Source of the DNA: CALMJB01 sp963977945
GTDB taxonomy: Bacteria > Actinomycetota > Actinomycetes > Nanopelagicales > Nanopelagicaceae
Direction of reading: 5' to 3'
Assembly: GCA_963977945.1 (NCBI GenBank)
Contig: CAXBQO010000033.1
Location: 1 to 10,338, forward strand
DNA length: 10,338 bases
The notes beneath the pieces were generated by a model that saw only the letters and a list, made by a program, of their open reading frames with translations, ran no database searches and was not told the origin of the DNA. Shown in pieces: positions 1 through 7,020 of this stretch; position 1 is the first letter of the stretch, and each line of letters starts with the position of its first letter. A program made the position numbers and the translations under genes.

Positions 1-918
1 CATGACGGCCGGTGTCCAGCCATATTCATTGGCTTTATTTAAAAAAGCTTCAACTGCACTTGGCCACAGACTATGTTCCCCAATTGGATCACCGCTTGCC
101 ACCATCACTCCATTTTGGATGCGATAAGCAATTCCCGCTTTTCTATTATGATTCCAAACAAAACTTTTATCCTCACGAGTGGCAAATACTGCCAACGAGT
201 CTTCATCACCGTACTTTTGAATTAGTTGCTTAATTTCCAATTTATCAGCATCACTTGTAGTTGGAACCTTTGAAACTCTACGCAAGTAAGCAATTAAAGG
301 AATTACAATTACGAAAATTCCAAACATGCCAAGTGTGATATCAATTGTGTTTTGTAAAAATTCAGATTCAAGTTTTACTGGTCCAGATATCCAAACCCAG
401 CCATAAAGAACAGTGAGCATTACGTCAGATAAAGACGGATTACCAATCACGTTGTTGTTATGCCTAAAGTAGAACAACAAAATTCCAACTAAGAAGAAAA
501 AGCCGGCAGAAAAAATCAAAGCAAAAATTGGTCGAAATTTGGTTGAAGGATCAGATTTTGCCTTAAATTCATTTCTATAAATAAAAAGAATTACCAACAG
601 GAATATTGATAATGAAATTTGGGCTGGATGGATTTTGAATCTAAAAAACTCTAAAAAGATATTTAAAATTAGCATCAAAACTGTTAGCTGCCACGCACGT
701 AATTTTTTTCTGCGTAATCCTCGAGCCAGAATAACCAATATCGCGCCAGTGAAAAGCACAGAAGCAAACGCTGCTGAATTTAAGTATGTAGCAAAATGAT
801 CATTTACAAACTCTGCTGGTCCACGGAATCTTCTAACTATATTTGAGGCAATATTGAAAAAACCAATGAAAAAAGTGAGAGACGCGATAAGCCCAGGAAC
901 TTTTTGATTTAGTTTCAC
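1..918 (-). CDS. LysX/MprF-like membrane protein, N-terminal 306 codons (partial, runs off left edge)
   Basis: An uninterrupted minus-strand reading frame starts at GTG 918-916 and is still open at base 1. The nearest upstream in-frame stop is at 949-951 and no other usual start lies between. I translated it by hand. It has about six hydrophobic segments (residues 8-25, 46-65, 76-92, 101-114, 130-150 and 196-212). A soluble part follows that contains DSLAVFATREDKS (240-252), ASGDPIG (274-280) and YGWTPAVM (299-306). The order and wording match, from memory, the membrane region and start of the DUF2156/lysyltransferase domain of mycobacterial LysX, the lysyl-phosphatidylglycerol synthase that modifies membrane lipid charge. 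Whether a lysyl-tRNA synthetase domain is fused at the C-terminus, as in LysX, lies outside the window. It could instead be a stand-alone DUF2156 membrane protein. It follows the sugar operon on the same strand after 75 bases, with only a weak GGAAG ahead of the start. Confidence 0.82.
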   Translation of the reverse strand, partial: MKLNQKVPGLIASLTFFIGFFNIASNIVRRFRGPAEFVNDHFATYLNSAAFASVLFTGAILVILARGLRRKKLRAWQLTVLMLILNIFLEFFRFKIHPAQISLSIFLLVILFIYRNEFKAKSDPSTKFRPIFALIFSAGFFFLVGILLFYFRHNNNVIGNPSLSDVMLTVLYGWVWISGPVKLESEFLQNTIDITLGMFGIFVIVIPLIAYLRRVSKVPTTSDADKLEIKQLIQKYGDEDSLAVFATREDKSFVWNHNRKAGIAYRIQNGVMVASGDPIGEHSLWPSAVEAFLNKANEYGWTPAVM

Positions 919-993
919 TCTAGATAATGACTTCCATTCAAATTGCTTTTACATTGGAAAACAAAGCTTGGTGTTTATTTTATGTTTATAAAT
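919..993. other. Short spacer between SDR operon end and LysX-like gene
   Basis: This is 75 bases of AT-rich sequence. I found no convincing rho-independent terminator for the sugar operon and no clear -35/-10 pair for the LysX-like gene. On the minus strand a TAAAAT lies just after the SDR stop codon, without a recognisable -35. Read-through from the sugar operon into the membrane-protein gene therefore cannot be excluded. Confidence 0.4.
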
Positions 994-1752
994 CTAGGCA
1001 TAACGAGAATGCAGAGCGCCATCAATCATTAAATCCGCGCCATTTATATAAGAAGCATCCTTTGAAAGAACAAAAGTAACCACATTCGCGACCTCTTCTG
1101 GGGTGCCAAATCTTTTCATCGGTTGAACAGCTAAACCTTGAGTTTTTTCCTCTGGATAAAGTTCCATATAACTTTTAAGAAGCGGAGTTAATGTGTAGCC
1201 AGGTGAAACTGAGTTAACCCTGATTCCACTTTTTCCTTCATCTAACGCAAGATTTCTAGATAAACCAATAATTCCACCTTTTGCCGCTGAGTATGGGAAA
1301 AAATTTGGTCGAGACATACGACCGTGAATTGAAGATATGTTCACGATTGATCCGTGTTTTGCCTTACGCATTTCTGGTAAACATAATTTTGCTAAATACC
1401 AACTAGATTTTAAATCCAAAGCAAAAAATGATTCCCACTCTTCATTTGAATACTCAACCGGGTCTGCGTACGAATTGCGGCCGGCGTTTGAAACCGCAAC
1501 AGTTACGGGGCCAAACTTGCTAACTAATTCATCAAAACCAGATTTAAAAGTTTCAAATTTTGAAACATCTGCTTTAGCAAATTGAACAAGATGACCTTCT
1601 TTAGTCAATCGCTCTACTAACGCCACACCTTTTGGTTCATCGATATCAACAAATGAAACTTTTGCTCCTTGTTTTGCTCCCTCAACAACAATTGCTTCGC
1701 CAATGCCGGCAGAACCACCGGTTACAAATAGATGTTCACCTTTAAGAATCAT
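994..1752 (-). CDS. Short-chain dehydrogenase/reductase, copy 1 (last gene of operon)
   Basis: A classical SDR of 252 residues, the usual family length. It has the cofactor loop TGGSAGIG (11-18), an acidic D36 at the end of beta-2 (D36-I-D) that points to NAD rather than NADP, NAG (89-91), catalytic S141, Y154 and K158 (YSAAK), and a PGY motif near residue 190. It is probably cytosolic and oxidises a sugar or sugar-acid hydroxyl, judged by its neighbours. The position normally held by the fourth catalytic residue, Asn, is Asp113 (FFALDLKS). Its ATG overlaps the TGA of the upstream SDR by 4 bases (1749-1752), which implies translational coupling. By my ungapped count about 56% of residues match that neighbour, so the two are tandem paralogues. 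The substrate cannot be read from sequence; a sugar 1-dehydrogenase or a keto-deoxy-acid dehydrogenase are both possible. Confidence 0.9.
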   Translation of the reverse strand: MILKGEHLFVTGGSAGIGEAIVVEGAKQGAKVSFVDIDEPKGVALVERLTKEGHLVQFAKADVSKFETFKSGFDELVSKFGPVTVAVSNAGRNSYADPVEYSNEEWESFFALDLKSSWYLAKLCLPEMRKAKHGSIVNISSIHGRMSRPNFFPYSAAKGGIIGLSRNLALDEGKSGIRVNSVSPGYTLTPLLKSYMELYPEEKTQGLAVQPMKRFGTPEEVANVVTFVLSKDASYINGADLMIDGALHSRYA

Positions 1753-2507
1753 GCCGATCTTGCTCCAAGTCCGCCATCAACTGCCCAATCTGCGCCACTT
1801 ACGAAAGATGCTTTCTCTGATAATAAAAAGGTGACAACTTTTGCAACCTCACTTGGGTTTCCCATACGGCCGGAAGGTTGAATAGAAAGTGAGCGCTCTT
1901 CTCGGCCGGTTTCTGCTTTCAACCATTGTTTTGTTAAGTCGGTCAGGATGTAACCAGGTGAGACGGCATTTACTCTGATATTAAATTGCCCTTCATCTAA
2001 GGCTAAATTTCTTGTTAATCCCAATACTGCGGATTTTGCTGCACCGTAAGGGAAAAAGTTTGGATAAGTAAGTCGGCCATGAATTGAACAAATATTTACA
2101 ATCGCGCCTTTTTTAACTTTGCGCATAGCCGGTAATGCTAATTTTGCGGTCAACCAAATAGATTTCATATCAATTGCAAAAAAATCATCCCACTCTTTAT
2201 CTGTCATTTTGACTGGATCGGCATGCGAATTTACGCCAGCGTTATTTACTACCCCAGTGACATTGCCAAGTTTTGATACAAGTAATTCAAATGCAGTTTT
2301 TAATTCATCAAAATTTGCAACATCTGCTTTAGCAAATGCCACTTTATAACCTGCGCTGTTTAATTCAGTTGCTAATTTATTTCCAGCGGTTTCATCAATA
2401 TCGACAAAAGAGGCACTGGCGCCATTTGCAACGCAATCGCGCACGATTGCCTCACCAATTCCTTTTGCACCACCTGTTACAAAAATATGTTCGCCAGGTA
2501 ATTTCAT
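1749..2507 (-). CDS. Short-chain dehydrogenase/reductase, copy 2 (tandem paralogue)
   Basis: Also 252 residues, aligning to the next gene without gaps. It has TGGAKGIG (11-18), D36 for NAD preference, NNAG (88-91), S141, Y154 and K158 (YGAAK), and PGY near 190. As in its partner the usual catalytic Asn is Asp113 (FFAIDMKS). The sequence IHGR followed by PNFFPY ahead of and including the catalytic Tyr is shared by both copies and marks them as one subfamily. The C-terminal third, which shapes the substrate pocket in SDRs, differs most between residues 195 and 215, so the two enzymes may act on different hydroxyls or stereoisomers of one pathway. The gene lies 23 bases after the aldolase gene. 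A GAGGT lies rather far upstream of the ATG (about 13 bases after GAGG). A likely role is oxidation of the imported aldose to a lactone, or of a later keto-acid. Confidence 0.9.
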   Translation of the reverse strand: MKLPGEHIFVTGGAKGIGEAIVRDCVANGASASFVDIDETAGNKLATELNSAGYKVAFAKADVANFDELKTAFELLVSKLGNVTGVVNNAGVNSHADPVKMTDKEWDDFFAIDMKSIWLTAKLALPAMRKVKKGAIVNICSIHGRLTYPNFFPYGAAKSAVLGLTRNLALDEGQFNIRVNAVSPGYILTDLTKQWLKAETGREERSLSIQPSGRMGNPSEVAKVVTFLLSEKASFVSGADWAVDGGLGARSA

Positions 2508-2530
2508 ATGGATTAACTTACCTCAACTGC

Positions 2531-3157
2531 CTAATTTAAAAAACCGGCGGAATTAATTGCTCTACTAAACTTTTCAAAATTTCTCGCAACATTTGAAACA
2601 CCATCTCTGGTTAGTGGTCCACCTAAACCAAACATTTTTGCGCCAGCTTTAACCCAGTCCTGAATAGATTCGACTGTAACCCCACCGGTTGGGCACCAAA
2701 TTTGTCCTGGAAACGGATCACGTAATGCTTTCAAATGTGCTGGCCCATAAGTTGATGCTGGAAATAATTTTAAAATATCTGCTCCAGCCGCAATCGCGGT
2801 TGCGACTTCTGTTGGAGTCGCAACGCCCGGCATAGAAACCAATCCAGAATCAATTGTTTTTTTAATTACTTTTGCATCGGTATTTGGTGAAACAATAAAT
2901 TTAGCTCCGGCTGCCTTGGCTTTAGAAACTTCTTTTGTAGTTAGAACTGTGCCAACACCAACTACTAAATTTTTATCGCCGGCTAATTTTTTAACAATCT
3001 CAAGTGCGCCAGGGCTGGTTAAAGTAATTTCAATTGATTTTAAGCCCGCAGCAACTAAGGCTTGAGCTAAATCTTGGCCAGATTGTTTGGTGTCGGTGCG
3101 TACTAACCCCATTATTCTGTTGGCAATTAGTGCATCCAAAACTTGTTTTCGACTCAT
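2531..3157 (-). CDS. eda: 2-keto-3-deoxy-6-phosphogluconate / 6-phosphogalactonate aldolase (Eda/DgoA family)
   Basis: A class I aldolase of 208 residues that should split KDPG or its galacto-epimer into pyruvate and glyceraldehyde 3-phosphate in the cytosol. Visible family marks are IEITLTSPGA (42-51) with catalytic E43, GVGTVL (67-72), FIVSPN (87-92), the Schiff-base lysine K130 in ILKLFPAS (128-135), and the phosphate-site PTGGV (156-160). PTGGV resembles E. coli Eda, whereas YGPAHLKAL after the lysine resembles DgoA, so gluco versus galacto specificity is unsettled. The ATG overlaps the kinase TGA by 4 bases (3154-3157), coupling the two consecutive enzymes of the route. Length is normal and all catalytic residues I can place are intact. 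Confidence 0.93.
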   Translation of the reverse strand: MSRKQVLDALIANRIMGLVRTDTKQSGQDLAQALVAAGLKSIEITLTSPGALEIVKKLAGDKNLVVGVGTVLTTKEVSKAKAAGAKFIVSPNTDAKVIKKTIDSGLVSMPGVATPTEVATAIAAGADILKLFPASTYGPAHLKALRDPFPGQIWCPTGGVTVESIQDWVKAGAKMFGLGGPLTRDGVSNVARNFEKFSRAINSAGFLN

Positions 3158-4098
3158 TTGCTCATCTCGTTTTTAATTTTTTCATCAATAATTCCATTTT
3201 TGCCGCTTGGTATTCCGGTCCAATCACCAAACATGCTGGCTACCCGAGCGCCACAATAACTTCCCTGAGTTAACGCTTCAAGCGCAGATTTACCAGAAAG
3301 CAGCGCGGCAATTGTTCCGCCGGTAAACGCGTCTCCTGAACCTACTGGATCTACCGATTTAACTTTGGGTGGAATCAATTGTGAAATTTTGCCATCAATT
3401 GCATATCGCATTGGCTGATCACCTTTTGTCATAACAGCAATTTTGCAACCACGTTGATTTGCAAGTTGCAGTGCTTTCTCTGGATCAGATTCATTGAATA
3501 CAACTTGGTACTCATCTTCTCCACCGATCAAAAGATCAACATTTTGTGCAAGTGGAAATAATGTTTTAGCTGCTTGCGCTTCACTCCAAATTTTTCGCCG
3601 CAGATTTAAATCAAAACTTTGTGGAATTTTCTTTGTTCGGGCAATTTTTTGAGCATGAGAAACTGCCCCAGCTGCACTATCTGAAATTGCGCAGGTAATT
3701 CCGGTGGTGTGTAACCACTTTGCATTTTCAATAAATTCTTGAGAAATATCACTCTCTTGAATAAGTGAAGCAGCTGATCCCTTTCTTAGATAATTGACTT
3801 CAACTTTATTTTGAGTTCCCGGATTTCTCACCATCGAACCTGAAAAAGAATTTCCAATACTGCAATCTGATACCTCAACATTTTCAGCAGCGATATCAGC
3901 GAGAATACTTTTTCCGATTTGATCATCACCTACTTTTGTAAAAAACCTAGCCTTCAGGCCAAGTCTTGAAATTGCCACCGCCACATTTGCCTCTGCTCCA
4001 GCGGTAACTCTTTCAAATTTCTTAGCAGTTAAAACTGAATCAGTATCGGTAGAGATAAATACTGCAAGCGCCTCACCAAAAGTGAATAAATCAAACAT
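3154..4098 (-). CDS. kdgK: 2-keto-3-deoxygluconate (or -galactonate) kinase, PfkB family
   Basis: A 314-residue PfkB/ribokinase-fold sugar kinase. It has the first signature GAEANVAVAISRLG (34-47) and the ATP/anion-hole signature DPVGSGDAFTGG (250-261), with D256 as catalytic base. FDLNLRRKIW (162-171) is the segment typical of KDG kinases. It should phosphorylate 2-keto-3-deoxy-gluconate/galactonate at O6, making the substrate of the aldolase encoded directly downstream. The gene starts at the base after the lactonase TAA with no spacer. The ribosome-binding AGG lies inside a small hairpin over the lactonase stop region (4101-4117). A fructokinase or other PfkB sugar kinase is less likely given the adjacent aldolase. 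There is no sign of truncation. Confidence 0.92.
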   Translation of the reverse strand: MFDLFTFGEALAVFISTDTDSVLTAKKFERVTAGAEANVAVAISRLGLKARFFTKVGDDQIGKSILADIAAENVEVSDCSIGNSFSGSMVRNPGTQNKVEVNYLRKGSAASLIQESDISQEFIENAKWLHTTGITCAISDSAAGAVSHAQKIARTKKIPQSFDLNLRRKIWSEAQAAKTLFPLAQNVDLLIGGEDEYQVVFNESDPEKALQLANQRGCKIAVMTKGDQPMRYAIDGKISQLIPPKVKSVDPVGSGDAFTGGTIAALLSGKSALEALTQGSYCGARVASMFGDWTGIPSGKNGIIDEKIKNEMSK

Positions 4099-5001
4099 TT
4101 AAACCTGAAATAGGTTTGTAGGTTTTCCAGTGACTCCAGGTTCGGCCACAAATATAAAGCCAGCTGTTGGAAATTCTTTTAAGTCCATATTCTCGCCCGG
4201 ATTTCCGACCGCGGTGGTGATTATCAATTTATCTAAATTTTCGCCACCAAAACAGCATGAGGTCACTTTGGGATTTGGCAACATAATCTCTGCAATTTGT
4301 TTTGCGGTTTTTCCATCGTAACCACGCACACATGAACCCATCCAAAAAGCTACCCATAAATTATCTTGCGAATCGGTACACATTCCATCGGGGTATCCCA
4401 TGTTCTCACCGATAGATATAAATGTGCGGCGGTTTTCTATAACTTTTGATTGGAATGGTTTGTAATCAAAAACTTCTACCTTCATGGTGAGAGTGTCGAT
4501 ATAAAACATTCGAGAATTATCTTTGGTCCAATCCATTCCATTGGAGATCGCAACTTTGTCAAAAAGCTTCTCTAATTTTTTTCCATCTTTTGTTAATCTA
4601 TAAAACGATCCTTCGTCTTTTTGATTTTGATATGCCATCGTGCCTAAAAACAAATCACCGTTGCTTGATATTTTGGCATCATTCCAACGCAATAAAGTTG
4701 AATCGGGTTTGCCATCAGCTTCAAAGCGGGTTGGTAACTTGTGCAAAGTGCCATCTAAATCACGTAAAACTGGGCCATTGGCAGTGCCTAATATTTCCCC
4801 ACCGTGTTCCCGTGGAATTTGAAATCCAACATCTTCATTTGTAGCAAACTCACCGGTTTGGGTAGTAATCAAATTTTGCCAACGAATTTTTCGGCCATAA
4901 ATATCACACCATTGAATGTGATTATTTTTTTCTCCCGAAGAAGTTGGACCTTCGCCTAATTGATTTCGGCGGTTATCTAAAACTTCTACTTTGATTGTCA
5001 T
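4099..5001 (-). CDS. SMP-30/gluconolactonase-type sugar lactonase
   Basis: A 300-residue protein of the SMP-30/regucalcin six-bladed beta-propeller family, which hydrolyses aldono-lactones to aldonic acids using a divalent metal. The four residues known to form the metal/active site in human SMP30 have clear counterparts: E17 in LGEGP, N107 in RWND, N154 in SNG and D205 in YPDG. The GTM (120-122) after RWND is also typical. No signal peptide is present, so the product is cytosolic and acts after uptake. It fits between an SDR that makes a lactone and a sugar-acid dehydratase. The gene lies 44 bases after the permease gene. GGTGAG lies a few bases before the ATG and supports this start. It could open glucono-, galactono- or another lactone; sequence alone does not decide. 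Confidence 0.92.
   Translation of the reverse strand: MTIKVEVLDNRRNQLGEGPTSSGEKNNHIQWCDIYGRKIRWQNLITTQTGEFATNEDVGFQIPREHGGEILGTANGPVLRDLDGTLHKLPTRFEADGKPDSTLLRWNDAKISSNGDLFLGTMAYQNQKDEGSFYRLTKDGKKLEKLFDKVAISNGMDWTKDNSRMFYIDTLTMKVEVFDYKPFQSKVIENRRTFISIGENMGYPDGMCTDSQDNLWVAFWMGSCVRGYDGKTAKQIAEIMLPNPKVTSCCFGGENLDKLIITTAVGNPGENMDLKEFPTAGFIFVAEPGVTGKPTNLFQV
4101..4117 (-). promoter_or_regulatory. Hairpin covering the kinase ribosome-binding site
   Basis: On the transcript, AAACCT and AGGTTT form a perfect 6-bp stem around a 5-base loop. The 3' arm contains the AGG that would serve as ribosome-binding site for the kinase ATG at 4098, and it overlaps the last lactonase codons and stop. Ribosomes finishing the lactonase would melt the stem. 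That is a plausible coupling device, though a stem this short could be chance. Confidence 0.35.
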
Positions 5002-5045
5002 TTACTCACCAATTTAATTACCAGCCATCACCAGTAGTTAACTTT

Positions 5046-5972
5046 TTATCCTTTTAATGAACCGCTGAGCAAACCTCTTAAGAAATATCGACCTAAGAAA
5101 ATATAAACAATCAATGTTGGCAATGAAACCAGTAATGCCGCGGTCATATTTAATCCGTAATAAACCTGATTAGTTGAACCGGTCAAAAAGTTTAATTGTG
5201 TGGTAGCAACCGCCAATTTCGGGTTACCGCTGGTCAGGAATATGGCGAATAAGAAATCATTCCAGGCAGAAGTGAATTGCCAAATCAACACCACCACAAA
5301 ACCTGGAATTGAGAGTGGCAAAATGATCGAACGATAAATTCGCACCATAGAAGCTTTGTCAACGCGCCCAGCTTCTATTAATTCATTTGGGATTGATTCA
5401 TAATAATTTCGAAAAATCAAAGTACATATCGGAATTCCATAAATAACGTGAGCAAGTACTAACACATAAATACTCTTATTTAACCCAGTAATAGTCGCTA
5501 CTCGTACCAATGGAATCATCACCGCCTGATAAGGAATGAACATTCCAAATAAGAATAATGTGAAAACTAAATTGCTACCACGGAATTTCCATTTAGCAAA
5601 TACAAATCCATTAATTGATCCAATGATTGCTGAGATTAGAGAAGATTGCACAACGATAAAGAATGTGCGAATCATTGCAGCGCCCATGCCAGCGCTTAGT
5701 CCAGGGAATTTAGTTGTGTCTCCACTCCACGCCAATTTCCATGCACTGAAATCAAGTGAAGTTGGTAAAGAGAAGGCTGTGTTTAAATAAACACCTTTAA
5801 CGCCCTTTAGTGAATTAACTACCAAAACATAGATTGGCATAATCACTAAGAACCAAATAAAAATCAGTGAGACATATTTGAATACCAGCCAGAACTTTTC
5901 TTTGCCAGTTCGCTTGCGCTTAATCTTGCGCAAATCTGGTTTTGCGGTAATTAAATCCGCTGCGTGGGTCAT
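5046..5972 (-). CDS. CUT1 sugar ABC transporter permease, MalG/GtsC type
   Basis: A 308-residue inner-membrane permease with a basic cytosolic N-terminus (KIKRKRTGKEK, 16-26) and about six membrane segments (29-52, 101-124, 133-157, 166-187, 221-246 and 273-298). The EAA loop that docks the ATPase is present as EAGRVDKAS through ILPL (200-220), in the usual place between segments four and five. The C-terminus is typical of the MalG half (GRYFLRGLLSGSLKG). It pairs with the upstream MalF-type permease, whose TGA overlaps its ATG by 4 bases (5969-5972). No ATPase gene accompanies the pair, so a shared MsiK/UgpC-type ATPase encoded elsewhere is expected. Confidence 0.95.
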   Translation of the reverse strand: MTHAADLITAKPDLRKIKRKRTGKEKFWLVFKYVSLIFIWFLVIMPIYVLVVNSLKGVKGVYLNTAFSLPTSLDFSAWKLAWSGDTTKFPGLSAGMGAAMIRTFFIVVQSSLISAIIGSINGFVFAKWKFRGSNLVFTLFLFGMFIPYQAVMIPLVRVATITGLNKSIYVLVLAHVIYGIPICTLIFRNYYESIPNELIEAGRVDKASMVRIYRSIILPLSIPGFVVVLIWQFTSAWNDFLFAIFLTSGNPKLAVATTQLNFLTGSTNQVYYGLNMTAALLVSLPTLIVYIFLGRYFLRGLLSGSLKG

Positions 5973-6889
5973 CGATACGCCTCGTGCTTATTTACATAAC
6001 GTAGGTACGGCAAAACTAAAAATGCAACCATTATTAAAAGTACTAATGCAATTGCAGTTCCCTTTGCAAAGTCATAATTATCAAAAGTCACCTGCCACAT
6101 ATAAACCGCAACGGTTTGGGTTACATAACCTTTTCCATTTATACCGACAATCAAGTCAAAAACTTTCATCGACATGTGGCCCAAAATAATTAATACAGTG
6201 AGCAATGTCGGGGTCAATTGTGGGAACAAAACGTGACGATAGATTTTCCATTCAGATGCACCATCAACTCGTGCCGCTTCCCGCATTTCATCAGGAATAC
6301 CTCTAAACCCGGCTAAAAATAGTGCCAATACGTAACCTGCTACCTGCCAAATTGCCGGAATTGCCATTGCATACATAGATCCGGTCGGCGAGGCATACCA
6401 GGTGTTTTGCAAAAAACCTAAGCCGGATTTTTGAAGTAATAAATTAATTCCACCTGCATCTTTTCCAGTGGCTGAGTTCAATAACCAATTGAACACCGTT
6501 CCCATCGCGATGAATGAAATCGCCATTGGATATAAGTAAAACGACCTAAAAAATCCTTCACCCTTTATGCCTTTTTCAAGTAGCAGCGACATTATGAAGC
6601 CGGAAATTAAAGCTCCCAAAATAAAAACCAAAGTAAATTTAAATAAATTTGTTAGAGCGTGCGTGAAGTTTTCATCTTTAAACAACTCTGAGTAATTTTT
6701 AAAACCCACATATTTTAATTTTCTTACGCTTACTGAATTCTTATTTGTTAGGGACATATTTAGTGTCCAGATAATCATTCCGTAAACAAAAAATACGATT
6801 GCAATTATTGAAGGTAATACAAACCAAAATCCACCAAGTCGAGAATTAATTGCACGTTTATTTTTTGCTTTTGTTGCCGATTTGCTCAT
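5969..6889 (-). CDS. CUT1 sugar ABC transporter permease, MalF/GtsB type
   Basis: A 306-residue permease with a lysine-rich N-terminus and about six hydrophobic segments (20-44, 83-105, 116-137, 173-196, 225-248 and 275-296). The EAA loop EAARVDGASEWKIYRHV (204-220) is close to consensus and precedes FPQL. The full segment count and the VGFKNY motif (61-66) are typical of the MalF half of carbohydrate transporters. It forms the membrane channel with the downstream permease. It lies 131 bases after the binding-protein gene, across a terminator-like hairpin, so it is probably made in lower amounts than the binding protein. An AGGA lies about 13 bases before the ATG. Confidence 0.95.
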   Translation of the reverse strand: MSKSATKAKNKRAINSRLGGFWFVLPSIIAIVFFVYGMIIWTLNMSLTNKNSVSVRKLKYVGFKNYSELFKDENFTHALTNLFKFTLVFILGALISGFIMSLLLEKGIKGEGFFRSFYLYPMAISFIAMGTVFNWLLNSATGKDAGGINLLLQKSGLGFLQNTWYASPTGSMYAMAIPAIWQVAGYVLALFLAGFRGIPDEMREAARVDGASEWKIYRHVLFPQLTPTLLTVLIILGHMSMKVFDLIVGINGKGYVTQTVAVYMWQVTFDNYDFAKGTAIALVLLIMVAFLVLPYLRYVNKHEAYR

Positions 6890-7020
6890 ATGCCGTTAAT
6901 CCTAAGTGGAAATGCTCAAATTAAAAAGAAATTTAGTTAAAAGCAGTATAAAAATAGATAAAAAGAATGGTGGGCGAATTTAATCGCCCACCAAACTTTC
7001 TATTCTTACTTGATTACTTT
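6890..7020 (-). other. Spacer between binding-protein and permease genes
   Basis: This is 131 AT-rich bases without a gene. The binding-protein-proximal half holds a strong terminator hairpin. Beyond it lies a TATACT on the minus strand (plus-strand bases 6945-6950) that could be a -10 box for a secondary permease promoter. I see no matching -35 at 16-18 bases, so I do not call a promoter. Confidence 0.5.
6960..6993 (-). terminator. Intercistronic rho-independent terminator/attenuator after the binding-protein gene
   Basis: GGTGGGCGA (6970-6978) and TCGCCCACC (6985-6993) form a perfect 9-bp GC-rich stem with a 6-base loop. In the minus-strand transcript the stem is followed by ATTC and six U residues. 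The hairpin is preceded by an A-rich stretch. The U-run lies on the minus-strand side only, so it acts on transcription leaving the binding-protein gene. Partial termination here would give high binding protein and lower permease and enzyme expression, a common arrangement in MalE-type operons. Confidence 0.85.

Noticed and set aside
12..233. A short plus-strand frame at the left edge
   Set aside because: The minus-strand frame across the same bases reads as the LysX-like domain with matching motifs, so this is its shadow.
994..5001. Sulfoquinovose (sulfo-Entner-Doudoroff) pathway
   Set aside because: SDR, lactonase and aldolase would fit, but that route does not phosphorylate its keto-deoxy intermediate. 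The KDG kinase here and the phosphate-site motif in the aldolase point to ordinary sugar acids.
6970..7010. The hairpin as a plus-strand terminator
   Set aside because: The plus-strand side lacks a proper T-run after the stem and no plus-strand gene ends there.
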